Positions 26,740 to 33,981 are shown, counted from the stretch's first letter. The stretch: 43,566 nucleotides of DNA from JBBDYG01 sp040901765 (GCA_040901765.1 JBBDYG010000032.1:1-43566), one strand, 5' to 3'. A program made the numbers and translations. Notes: a model not told the origin generated them from the letters alone.

Positions 26740-28666
26740 ACGCACCATTCTTTACGTTGCGATTGTTAGCATGAGCTGCGTCCTTGGCTACGCCGTTCGG
26801 GGCATCGCTAGCGATTCCGGAACTCTCGAAACCCTTGAACAGGCGGCGATTCAGTCGGCGGTCGCGCGTGTCCGGCCATCGGTTGTGCGACTCGACCTGA
26901 TCGGCGCCTCTCAAGCGGACGGCAATTTGGAGACCAGTGGTCCCACGAGTGGGCTGATTGTAAGCGCAGAAGGCCACGTGCTTACCAGTGCGTTCGCGTT
27001 TGAAACGCCGCCGGCCTCGATTCTGGTCACGCTCGACGACGGCCGCCAGGTGCCCGCCACGATCATTGCGACCGACCACAGTCGGCAGTTAGTGCTGCTG
27101 AAGCTGGAGAGCGCTGCGGATTTGCAACCCGCCGCGCCCGTGCCTTCGGACGAGATCGCCGTTGGGCAGTGGGCGATTGCCGTCGGTCGCGCGCTTACGA
27201 CAGATTCGCCAAATGTCTCTGTCGGAATCGTGAGCGCCGTGGACAGGCTTCAGGGGCGCGCCGTGCAGACCGACGCTTCCATCTCGCCGACGAATTACGG
27301 CGGCCCGTTGATCGCCATTTCCGGTCAGGTCATCGGGATATTAACTCCGCACGCGCCGGACAGTTCCGAAGGGGCCTCCGGCGCCGATTGGTACGATTCG
27401 GGGATCGGCTTTGCCGTGCCTATCGCCAATTACGACACCAGCTTGAAGCGGCTGCAATCGGGCGAAGACTTGCACCGTGGATTGGCCGGAATTGCATTCA
27501 CCGGCGGTTCCGCAATGGAATCGCCCGCGGTGATCGCCAGCGTTCGGGCGCGCGGGCCAGCGGCTGAGGCGGGCCTGCAGGCCGGCGACCGAATTCTTGC
27601 AATCGAGGAAGTCACTACAGAAACGCAGGCTGCGTTGCGGAGTCAGTTGGGCCGCTACTACAGCAACGACTCGATCAGGCTCACCATTGAGCGCGAAAAG
27701 TCCGAACTCAACGTGGCGTTGACGCTTGTTCGCGAGCTGGAGCCGTTCCGCCATGCGGCGCTCGGCATTCGCCCGCGGAGCAGGGGTGCCAGCGATATTG
27801 CCGGAGTCGAACTCGCCCAGGTCTTGCCGGGCGGGCCGGCCAGTAGCACTAAGATTGAGCCGGGCGATATTATCGAGCGTGTCGACGAGCAGAATATTGC
27901 CGCTCCCAGCGATTTGGCCGCTGCGATTCAGCTCCGAGCGCCGGGGGAGACGGCTCAGTTAAGTTTACTCCGCGCTGGAGAATCGATGGTCGTCACTGCA
28001 ACGCTCTCAGAGCGCTCCGCCGAGGTGTATCCTATTCAGGACGCAGTTCCTTCGGGTGAGCAAGCCGCTACAATTGCACCGGGCGAAACACGCCAGTTCA
28101 AACTTCCCGGTTTTGCTACCGCGTGTCCGCTTTACGTTCCGTCGGACGCGAATGGTGCGGGGCCGTTGGGGCTGCTGGTGGTATTGCAAGCTGGCGGCAA
28201 TGCTTCCGAGCCGGAGGTGTCGCAGCGCTGGCAGGAGTCGGCTGAACGAAACCGTTTGGTTCTGGCGCTGCCGCGTCCGCAGGAGCCTCGCGGATGGTCC
28301 GCCCGCGACATTGACTATGTGCGGCAACTGATGCGTGTGCTGATCGAGCGGCACGCCGTTGACGGCCGCCGTGTGGCCCTGGCAGGACCAGATGTCCCCA
28401 ACCCCGTAACGCTTTCGATCTGGCTTGCCAATCGCGAACTGGTGCGGGGCGTGATTCTCGGTTCGCCCGAAATATCTCTGGGGCTTCGTGTGCCCGAGAA
28501 TGAGCCGGAGCGGCCCTGCTTGCTGCTTCTATCGGCTCCCGTTGGAGCCCGCCAAGCAGTCCGGTTGGTGGATAAATTCAGCGACCTAGGCTTTGCAGCC
28601 GCTTCTAGTGCGGATGTCTCACCCGAAGTCATCGCCGCTTGGGTGAGCTCTCTCGATCGCCTATAA
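26726..28666 (+). CDS. S1C-type pseudoprotease with two PDZ domains and a hydrolase-like C-terminus
   Basis: 646 residues from the ATG at 26726 (an alternative ATG, two codons later, is at 26732). A hydrophobic anchor (about 8-25) is followed by a trypsin-like fold with no catalytic residues: Phe90 for His (VLTSAFAF), Gln121 for Asp (RQLVLLKL) and Tyr191 for Ser (SPTNYGGPL). Two PDZ domains follow at about 250-335 (RARGPAAEAGLQAGDRILAI) and 345-430 (LPGGPASSTKIEPGDIIERV). The last 200 residues resemble an alpha/beta hydrolase of the esterase/dienelactone class (LGLLVVLQAGGNASEPE, VDGRRVALAGPDVPNP), but where GxSxG is expected there is AGPDVP, so this domain also seems inactive. It is the last gene of the run, 18 nt before the terminator hairpin. 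Confidence 0.9.
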   Translation: MAMNRRTILYVAIVSMSCVLGYAVRGIASDSGTLETLEQAAIQSAVARVRPSVVRLDLIGASQADGNLETSGPTSGLIVSAEGHVLTSAFAFETPPASILVTLDDGRQVPATIIATDHSRQLVLLKLESAADLQPAAPVPSDEIAVGQWAIAVGRALTTDSPNVSVGIVSAVDRLQGRAVQTDASISPTNYGGPLIAISGQVIGILTPHAPDSSEGASGADWYDSGIGFAVPIANYDTSLKRLQSGEDLHRGLAGIAFTGGSAMESPAVIASVRARGPAAEAGLQAGDRILAIEEVTTETQAALRSQLGRYYSNDSIRLTIEREKSELNVALTLVRELEPFRHAALGIRPRSRGASDIAGVELAQVLPGGPASSTKIEPGDIIERVDEQNIAAPSDLAAAIQLRAPGETAQLSLLRAGESMVVTATLSERSAEVYPIQDAVPSGEQAATIAPGETRQFKLPGFATACPLYVPSDANGAGPLGLLVVLQAGGNASEPEVSQRWQESAERNRLVLALPRPQEPRGWSARDIDYVRQLMRVLIERHAVDGRRVALAGPDVPNPVTLSIWLANRELVRGVILGSPEISLGLRVPENEPERPCLLLLSAPVGARQAVRLVDKFSDLGFAAASSADVSPEVIAAWVSSLDRL

Positions 28667-28684
28667 ACCTGTACCAAAAAGCAA

Positions 28685-28718
28685 AGCGGCATGTCTCTTC
28701 GCCGGGAGACATGCCGCT
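28685..28718. terminator. Perfect 13-bp hairpin between convergent genes
   Basis: AGCGGCATGTCTC (28685-28697) pairs with GAGACATGCCGCT (28706-28718) around an 8-nt loop. It lies between the end of the long plus-strand unit and the end of the PEP-CTERM gene on the other strand. There is no long T-run on either side (the minus-strand side has TTTGCTTTTTGG), so a bidirectional terminator is likely, strongest for the minus strand. Confidence 0.75.
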
Positions 28719-28750
28719 GCAGTTCGTTCAAAGCTGTGCAATCAGACGGT

Positions 28751-29500
28751 TCAGCCGACACGTCGGCTGCGTGTGCCAACCCAGCCTATCGCCACAAAGA
28801 CAACGCAGAGTAGTGCCATCGAAGAAGGCTCTGGGATAACAACCTGTGAAAATGTTTGATCAACGAAGGAAATGGTGGCCCGGACGCCATCCGTCGAGAA
28901 CAATTGAATGTCCTTAATAACGTGCAATGTCGCGACTGGAAATGGCAAGGGATCGATCCAAGCGGCATTGATCAACCCGTTCAAGTCGTTCTGGATTCGC
29001 AATTGAGCGTCTCCGAACGCTCCTGAGATCGTTTCAACAACTTCAGCAAAAGCATTCAGCGACCCGGATCCCGAGAGGCTAGGATTTCCGAATAGATGGA
29101 CGTCTGAAATGAGGTGCGTCTGGGGATTGGCAACACTAACGTCGAAGCCAATTAGCGAGTCCGAAGATTCGCCACCAGGATCAAACAGATCTTTGAATCC
29201 GCCTTGAAATCTCAGACCGTAATTGCCGTCGGCGTCGATGATGCCGATCACATTCACGTTGGCCGCGATTGGCATATCGACCGTTGAAAAGTAGCTGAAA
29301 TTATCGAAGTGTTTGTCCCCGACGGTGATCCCCTCGACCTCCCCAGAGATGAGGTCCGCAAGCACGACCGATCCATCGGTATCGGGCCCGGGACCGGCGG
29401 GGGTGAGATTGATGAAGGCGGCAAACGCCTGACCAGTTACCAGCGCGATTAGCGCAACGGCGACACTCGAAGCTGTGACTCTGTGGCGGACGGATTGCAT
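28751..29500 (-). CDS. PEP-CTERM sorting-domain protein
   Basis: 249 residues with GGGGAG before the ATG. A signal peptide (ASSVAVALIALVTGQAFA, cut near residue 27) and a beta-rich body of about 190 residues are followed by a C-terminal sorting signal: PEPSS, a hydrophobic helix (MALLCVVFVAIGWVG) and an arginine cluster (TRSRRVG). PEP-CTERM proteins are cut by exosortase and released to the envelope or matrix; no exosortase is in this window. The body (GPDTDGSVVLADLI, ISDVHLFGNPSLSGSGSLNA) is of unknown fold. The 566-nt upstream region contains the structured elements described separately. Confidence 0.9.
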   Translation of the reverse strand: MQSVRHRVTASSVAVALIALVTGQAFAAFINLTPAGPGPDTDGSVVLADLISGEVEGITVGDKHFDNFSYFSTVDMPIAANVNVIGIIDADGNYGLRFQGGFKDLFDPGGESSDSLIGFDVSVANPQTHLISDVHLFGNPSLSGSGSLNAFAEVVETISGAFGDAQLRIQNDLNGLINAAWIDPLPFPVATLHVIKDIQLFSTDGVRATISFVDQTFSQVVIPEPSSMALLCVVFVAIGWVGTRSRRVG

Positions 29501-29552
29501 GGCGAAAACTCCCCTAGTAGCTGAGCCTCATTTCACCGTCGCGCTCGGTAAG

Positions 29553-29569
29553 GGATCATCCAATGATCC
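29553..29569. promoter_or_regulatory. Short perfect hairpin upstream of the PEP-CTERM gene
   Basis: GGATCAT-CCA-ATGATCC, a 7-bp perfect dyad with a 3-nt spacer, lies about 52 nt before the start codon. It could be an operator or an mRNA leader hairpin. No further support is visible. Confidence 0.4.
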
Positions 29570-29647
29570 GTGGCACGAGGTTGGCTCTCTTTGTTGTTCG
29601 TTGAACTGGAAAATCGAGTAATGAAATCGCGGTCAGGATCGACCAAT

Positions 29648-29735
29648 AAAAAAACGACGATCGGATTCTCGCCCACACGCGGCCGCAGCCGTGGTAGGAA
29701 AGTATCCAATCGTCGTTTTCTTAATTAGCGTTCCT
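29648..29735 (-). ncRNA. Candidate structured RNA, unit B of a tandem pair
   Basis: On the minus strand AAAACGACGATTGGAT (29719-29704) pairs with ATCCGATCGTCGTTTT (29666-29651) in a 16-bp helix, followed by further Ts (seven in all). The only non-Watson-Crick position is U-G on this strand but C-A on the plus strand, so the minus strand is the RNA. The apical part has CCAC/GTGG and GGC/GCC pairings. The conserved leader AAAGGAACGCTAATT precedes the helix. It shares leader, helix sequence and the loop word CTTTCCTACCAC with unit A. It could be an intrinsic terminator, an sRNA or an aptamer/attenuator; no known family was recognised. Confidence 0.6.
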
Positions 29736-29742
29736 TTAGTAC

Positions 29743-29778
29743 CCGTTGCGGTTCTCGGCCCCAACCGAGGTCGCAACG
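29743..29778 (-). ncRNA. Hairpin linking the two structured RNA units
   Basis: On the minus strand CGTTGCG and CTCGG pair with CCGAG and CGCAACG around TTGGGG, with a 2-3 nt internal loop. It lies directly between the T-run of unit A and the leader of unit B, so the whole stretch from 29923 to 29648 is nearly all paired. It may be the upstream hairpin of unit B. Confidence 0.5.
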
Positions 29779-29923
29779 AAAAAAGGCGACGATCAAAATC
29801 TCTCGTACCGCCCGACAAGCGCGATGCTTGTCGAGTGGTGAAAGACCTTAATCGTCGCCTTTAGAATTAGCTTACCTTTTCGTAGAATCCGCGCGATGGC
29901 GGTTTGTGGCACCACCGCAAACT
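29779..29923 (-). ncRNA. Candidate structured RNA, unit A of a tandem pair
   Basis: A predicted transcript of about 145 nt from just below the promoter at 29930-29957 to a run of six Ts. Its main helix pairs AAAGGCGACGATTAAGGTCT (29862-29843) with AGATTTTGATCGTCGCCTTT (29801-29782) over 20 bp. Three of the pairs are G-U on the minus strand and would be C-A mismatches on the plus strand, which identifies the sense strand. Inside is CGACAAGC-ATCGC-GCTTGTCG, an 8-bp perfect stem. The leader AAAAGGTAAGCTAATT and the word CTTTCACCAC recur in unit B, 142 bp further on. Short reading frames cross it, but codon-level signals are absent. Confidence 0.6.
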
Positions 29924-29929
29924 TCTCGT

Positions 29930-29957
29930 AGTTTACTCGGTTTTGAGCGGTCGTCAA
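29930..29957 (-). promoter_or_regulatory. Probable sigma-70 promoter of the tandem RNA units
   Basis: TTGACG (29957-29952), a 16-nt spacer and TAAACT (29935-29930) lie upstream of unit A on the same strand. The predicted start is near 29923. It lies about 110 nt after the mfnE stop, so the RNAs need not depend on readthrough from the mfn genes. Confidence 0.55.
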
Positions 29958-30066
29958 GCATTTATAAGAGAATTTCGGAGAATTACGGTTGCGCTGTCCG
30001 TTCTCTAGCCGTTTGCTCTCTCGGCAGCCCCTAAAATTAGGCCGCCAAGCAGTCAAGAATAAATAG

Positions 30067-30693
30067 CTAAGTCCTTTGATAATCATTACTTACGCATCGA
30101 ACGGAGTGCTCGGGAAGAGTATCAATCCGGACTGCCCTGAGTTTTGCCGCGATCCGAGGGAAGAACAAATCCACGACTCCCACTTCGGCCGCTTCTTGCC
30201 AGTCGGTCGCATTCCATGATGCCGCCTTAACTAAAATCAACTGCGGGGCATTCAGGGTTTCGGCGATCCGGGCCGCGATCGAATCGCTTGTGACTTGCCA
30301 ACCGGTGGGTAGCCGAGTGCCTGCCAATCTGGGTTCGCGTTCGCGGAGGAACGCTTCCACTCGGAATAGCGTAACGCCAACCTCGTTGCAGCGGATTCGA
30401 AGTTTCTCCACCGAATCAATCGCGTGCAGTTGTGGCCACCATTGCTGCAACAGACCTGCGTTTACGTCCATCAATTGAATGGCAGCCCAGTGGGCATGAT
30501 TCGTGGAGATTGCATTCACGCGATCCATCGCACGGAGTGATTCGACCAGCGGACCACCCCCGGTGACAAGTACGATGTGCGCGGGCGCGAACTGCTTTGA
30601 ATACGATTCAATAAGTGTTTGCAATCGAACGACGAATTCAGGCTGCCCGAATAGGCTGCCTCCGACCTTCACGACGACATTGTGCGGATTCAC
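30067..30693 (-). CDS. mfnE: MfnE-like amino acid kinase family protein (methanofuran biosynthesis)
   Basis: 208 residues from a GTG that overlaps the preceding stop (GTGA). The amino acid kinase fold is shown by VVVKVGGSLFG (6-16), IVLVTGGGPLVESLRAMDR (40-58), and a C-terminal SDSIAARIAETLNAPQLILV. It is shorter than typical aspartate or glutamate kinases and matches the MfnE size class. In methanogens MfnE phosphorylates a furan phosphate intermediate of methanofuran. Planctomycetes carry this archaeal-type C1 pathway, and the two genes upstream are pathway members too, which makes the assignment likely. It is the last gene of mfnD-mfnF-mfnE; the structured RNA region follows. Confidence 0.78.
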   Translation of the reverse strand: MNPHNVVVKVGGSLFGQPEFVVRLQTLIESYSKQFAPAHIVLVTGGGPLVESLRAMDRVNAISTNHAHWAAIQLMDVNAGLLQQWWPQLHAIDSVEKLRIRCNEVGVTLFRVEAFLREREPRLAGTRLPTGWQVTSDSIAARIAETLNAPQLILVKAASWNATDWQEAAEVGVVDLFFPRIAAKLRAVRIDTLPEHSVRCVSNDYQRT

Positions 30694-31706
30694 GCTTCAA
30701 GCTCCTGCTGTGAAGCTAAGACAGCAATGGCGTAAGCGGGAGCGACAGTGCTCAGTTCGGCGCCGATAATCTCACTTAAACGCTGCGGCAACGCGCTGAT
30801 ACCGGCCGACTTCACCGCGGCTTCTGCCAGCAGTTCTCCACTGCCACATACGAGGACCGACTCGAGCATAATCGAAGTTGAGTCAATCACCTGCTTGAGC
30901 GCTCGGCCAATCTGGGAGGTCTGCTGTCCCCAAACGTATCGAGCGGCCTGCAATGCATCATCATACGTAAACTCAGTGCGATCGGCACATAGCAGGCGCG
31001 CCATTCGATTCCTACTGTTGCCCTTTGTAAGAGGGCGACCATCGGCGGTATCGCAGTTCAACGGCTGCTCGGGTGAGATCTCCAATAGCACGGCAACGTC
31101 AGTGGCGGTAGCAAACACTTCAGCGGCTACCGAGCACTGTCGTCCTCGGAATGGCAAGTCGGGTGTGATTGCCGCAACGCTCGTTCGGTTCATTCCGGTA
31201 TAGACCAATTCTCCGCTTAGAAGGCGCTGCGTGTCGCTAACGGAACTTGTATTCGGTCCATCCGCCAGTAGCGGGATGATATCGGTAGTGGTTGATCCCA
31301 CGTCGATCAGTACCGCAGGGAATCGCTCGATCCACCGGCACGCACAGCGGGCCAGAGCATGCCAGTTGCTGGCTGCCGCTAGGAGCGGCTCCGAGCACGC
31401 TTTGTCGACCGAAACAAACTGACCGTCAACCCGATATATCAGGATTTCATTCGGCGCAGCCGCCCGCTCCACGGCTTCGAGAATGTGCAACACACCATGC
31501 GACTTGGTTTCAAAACAATCTGCCAGTTCACCGGTCATCGTGACGGCAACTCCGTCGGCATGAGGCGCACTTGAGATCAACTCGCGAATAGCCGTCGTAA
31601 GTTCCTGAGGCTGTTGCCACAACGGGAAAGGAACACTGCGCGCGTAGCCTTGGAAACTAGCAATTTTGAGATTCGCGCCGCCAACGTCTAAGCCCAGCCA
31701 GTCCAT
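30690..31706 (-). CDS. mfnF: MfnF-like H4MPT-linked C1-transfer pathway protein
   Basis: 338 residues from the ATG at 31706 with GGGAATCG upstream; the open frame extends to 31772 but would run into mfnD. It belongs to the hydantoinase-A/acetone-carboxylase/ASKHA-like group: WLGLDVGGANLKIA at the start, a second phosphate-type motif LIDVGSTTTDIIPLL (about 134-148), and VLVCGSGELLAEAA near the C-terminus. This is the TIGR03123-type family linked to tetrahydromethanopterin organisms, in which archaeal MfnF condenses the furan amine with glutamyl-tyramine. It begins 17 nt after mfnD and overlaps mfnE. Confidence 0.82.
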   Translation of the reverse strand: MDWLGLDVGGANLKIASFQGYARSVPFPLWQQPQELTTAIRELISSAPHADGVAVTMTGELADCFETKSHGVLHILEAVERAAAPNEILIYRVDGQFVSVDKACSEPLLAAASNWHALARCACRWIERFPAVLIDVGSTTTDIIPLLADGPNTSSVSDTQRLLSGELVYTGMNRTSVAAITPDLPFRGRQCSVAAEVFATATDVAVLLEISPEQPLNCDTADGRPLTKGNSRNRMARLLCADRTEFTYDDALQAARYVWGQQTSQIGRALKQVIDSTSIMLESVLVCGSGELLAEAAVKSAGISALPQRLSEIIGAELSTVAPAYAIAVLASQQELEA

Positions 31707-31723
31707 GCGGTTGCGATTCCCAT

Positions 31724-32740
31724 TCAATCGGTGAAACTGACTGTCCCGAGTGTATCGAACTCCACCGCCCAATTCTTGAAGCTTACCTCAGCCGCCGCAC
31801 CACGTGCGACACGGAGCATTTGCTCCGCAAGATTCTGTTCGACGACCGCTCGCAATCCCACGTAGGAAGTTGTGATGCGGGGGTTGATCTCGATCACCAC
31901 GTCTTCGCCGCCCTCGGGGTTGCCTCCGAGCACGAGATCAACGCCGACGAAGCCCGTACAAGTGGGCAATGCTCGAACCGCCAATAACGCCAAGTCACAG
32001 GCTCGCTTTGCCAAGCCTGATGCGAGCGGCAAAGAACCCCCAAGGTATCTCAAACGCCCGTCGTTCGACAACGATTGCCGACAGGGGGCAAGTGGAAACA
32101 GCCCGGCCGATCCTGAAAGGACGGCCACGCTGGCCGCAAGTCCTGGAACGTATTGCTCTATCCGGCGCGGCCAAGCATAGGGTGGTGGCCGCTCGAAAGG
32201 CGTCGCAACCACATAGATGTCCTGCGAACCGCAGCCGTCGATCGGCTTCAGCACCGCGGGATAGGGAAAATCGCGGGGCAATGGATCGTCCGGCTCCAAA
32301 ACGACCGCCGTCGGCACCGGCACGCCGGACGCTGCCAACCGCTCCGCCGTACGCTGTTTGTCGCTAGCTATCCGCACGAACTCCGAGCCGGGCGAAATAA
32401 GCCGAGCATCTCGTGACTCCGCGCGGCTCACCAAATTCGTCAGCACGGCGTCGAACTCCGGAGCTATCAGCAGCGTCGCATCGGCGGAATCGACGAACCG
32501 GTCGAACTCCTCGTCGTGCGCCCCGCGGGAGTCGATATCGATCACATCGCACCCGGCGACTGGCAGCGTCGCGAGTTGCACGTCGCGGAACACGGTGACT
32601 CGCGTATCGGGAATGCGAGAGAAATCTCCCGCGACGGAGCGCACCATCGTGGTGCCTTCCTGCAGCAGCGATCCCACGGAAGTCACCGAATGCTCGACCA
32701 TCCCGCCCCCGGTCACCCACTCATAAACGAAGATGTGCAT
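31724..32740 (-). CDS. mfnD: MfnD-like ATP-grasp ligase (tyramine-glutamate ligase type)
   Basis: 338 residues. The start MHIFVYEWVTGGGM is typical of the MfnD-like ATP-grasp group in C1-pathway clusters. The ATP-grasp parts follow in order: SDKQRTAERLAASGVPVPTA (about 127-146), FPYPAVLKPIDGCGSQDIYV (about 158-177), and the metal-binding VIEINPRITTSYVG near 285-298. In methanogens MfnD joins glutamate to tyramine. No strong ribosome binding site is visible before the ATG. It is first of the three-gene operon. A degenerate GCTATTAGC-type repeat lies directly upstream. Confidence 0.8.
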   Translation of the reverse strand: MHIFVYEWVTGGGMVEHSVTSVGSLLQEGTTMVRSVAGDFSRIPDTRVTVFRDVQLATLPVAGCDVIDIDSRGAHDEEFDRFVDSADATLLIAPEFDAVLTNLVSRAESRDARLISPGSEFVRIASDKQRTAERLAASGVPVPTAVVLEPDDPLPRDFPYPAVLKPIDGCGSQDIYVVATPFERPPPYAWPRRIEQYVPGLAASVAVLSGSAGLFPLAPCRQSLSNDGRLRYLGGSLPLASGLAKRACDLALLAVRALPTCTGFVGVDLVLGGNPEGGEDVVIEINPRITTSYVGLRAVVEQNLAEQMLRVARGAAAEVSFKNWAVEFDTLGTVSFTD

Positions 32741-32748
32741 CGGGGGAA

Positions 32749-32834
32749 GCTGTTAGCTATCAGCTATTAGCCGTCAGCCAAATCAAGAGCCAAGCCGTCG
32801 TCTTAAGAATTCCGCGCTCCGCACTCCGAAGTCC
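32749..32834. repeat. Degenerate text-like repeats (AGCTATTAGC and CCGCACTCCG types)
   Basis: GCTGTTAGCTATCAGCTATT-AGCCGTCAGCC (32749-32779) is a run of 7-10 nt near-copies of AGCTATNAGC. A second run, TTCCGCGCTCCGCACTCCG (32810-32828), lies 30 nt further on. Similar short degenerate arrays occur at 580-640 (CCCCTGTCC) and 1777-1870 (GAATGAC). All four sit at gene ends. Confidence 0.65.
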
Positions 32835-32838
32835 ACAT

Positions 32839-33156
32839 TCAGAAGATTCCCAGTTGGTCGCGGGCGTCTTCGGTCATGCGGTCGGGAGTCCACGGCGGGT
32901 GCATCACAAGTTTTATGTCAACTTCACCCACGCCCTCCATGCGGCTAACGACGTCCTTCGACTGGCTAAGGAGTTGCGGCCCCGCCGGGCAGGCCGGGCT
33001 GGTCATTGTCATTTCGATTCCAACATTTGCTTTGCCTTCGGGGGACTCGTCGATCTTGACTTCGTAAATCAGCCCGAGATCCACGATATTCACGAAGAGT
33101 TCGGGATCGATTACTTGTTTCAGCGATTCGCGGACATGGTCTTCGGCAATGGGCAT
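32839..33156 (-). CDS. sufT: SufT-like MIP18/DUF59 iron-sulfur assembly factor
   Basis: 105 residues, ATG preceded by strong GGAGGAG. The MIP18 family signature DPELFVNIVDLGLIYEVKID (residues 17-36) and the metal-site region MTMTSPACPAGPQLL (with Cys56) are intact, as is HPPWTPDRMTEDAR near the end. DUF59/SufT proteins help assemble or deliver Fe-S clusters. Its position at the end of a suf gene set supports this. It is separated from the rest of the locus by an oppositely oriented gene and about 500 bp, so it is probably transcribed on its own. Confidence 0.9.
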   Translation of the reverse strand: MPIAEDHVRESLKQVIDPELFVNIVDLGLIYEVKIDESPEGKANVGIEMTMTSPACPAGPQLLSQSKDVVSRMEGVGEVDIKLVMHPPWTPDRMTEDARDQLGIF

Positions 33157-33280
33157 GACTTCTCCTCCTGCTTTGTGGGACTATCCATTATAGTACCGAA
33201 ATCGCACGCCCCGGGTAAGCCGCGCCGCTATCAGGATTGGAGCGGCTAAGATTGCCGCTTGCTTCTTACTGGAGACGAAA

Positions 33281-33655
33281 ATGAGACTTCAGAACATCTC
33301 ATCGGAGCTTCGTTTGCGAGTGGCGACGTTCCGTTGGGACCGCATCATTGAAAAACACGAAGGTCCAGAGGATTGGAGTTACCTACTTGAGGACGATTAC
33401 GTGGATTTTCTTCACGTTGACGGATTCGATGTACTCCTCCCAGTTGACAAAGAGAAACACACCAACATCAACATTGAACGGTGTGTCGCCTCAGACGATG
33501 GCAACACGTTGACGATTTTCCTGACGGACACGAGCTATGAAACCGGAATATTTGCCGGTTATTTAGCAGTGTGCGAGAGAGTGCCGGAACAAGAGTGGTT
33601 TATTGCAATTGTCTATCACGAGTGCTGGGTCAGCCAGCTCGAAGAAGCACCCTAG
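33281..33655 (+). CDS. Unknown acidic protein inserted in the suf locus
   Basis: 124 residues, ATG preceded by GGAG. It is acidic and soluble (WSYLLEDDYVDFLHVDGFDV, VPEQEWFIAIVYHECWVSQL), with no signal peptide, membrane segment or recognised motif. It is the only plus-strand gene between the Rieske ferredoxin and the SufT-like gene and its 3' end meets the Rieske gene tail to tail, 5 nt apart. Its codon use differs from its neighbours in being less GC-rich (many aca, aac, ttt and gaa codons), which suggests recent acquisition. I do not recognise its family. Confidence 0.7.
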   Translation: MRLQNISSELRLRVATFRWDRIIEKHEGPEDWSYLLEDDYVDFLHVDGFDVLLPVDKEKHTNINIERCVASDDGNTLTIFLTDTSYETGIFAGYLAVCERVPEQEWFIAIVYHECWVSQLEEAP

Positions 33656-33660
33656 ATGGT

Positions 33661-33981
33661 TCAACCGTTCAGCCGCACCAGCACGTCGTTGCCCTCGATC
33701 TTCACCTCATGTGCCACCGTCGGCTTCGTGGCGGGCATCGTTAGCGCGGCACCGGTCGCAAGATCGAACTTTGCCCCGTGCCGCGGGCACGCGATGGTCC
33801 GCTCCGCCGGATCGACCGGGCCTTCACTCAGCGGTCCGCCATCGTGGGTGCAGACGTCGTCCAGCGCATAGAAATGCCCCGCAGCGTGGATCACCACAAC
33901 TAATCGTTCTACAACCTCGACCAGAAGTGAACTTGGGTCGGGAATCTCGTCAATGGACGCAACGCGGACGAAATCTGTCAT
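33661..33981 (-). CDS. Rieske-type [2Fe-2S] ferredoxin
   Basis: 106 residues, starting 2 nt after the sufD stop. The Rieske ligands are present: CTHDGG (Cys44, His46) and CPRHGAKFD (Cys65, His68), in the order and spacing of the NirD/bacterial dioxygenase ferredoxin group. No membrane anchor, so it is a soluble electron carrier. Rieske proteins of this type are often part of planctomycete and chlamydial-type suf operons after sufD, probably as a cluster carrier or reductant. The tight spacing implies co-transcription with sufD. Confidence 0.93.
   Translation of the reverse strand: MTDFVRVASIDEIPDPSSLLVEVVERLVVVIHAAGHFYALDDVCTHDGGPLSEGPVDPAERTIACPRHGAKFDLATGAALTMPATKPTVAHEVKIEGNDVLVRLNG

Noticed and set aside
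29793..30086. Minus-strand frames over the structured region (also 29633-29818)
   Set aside because: They overlap mfnE or the paired helices; the wobble pattern supports RNA structure, and the two units are not kept in the same frame.
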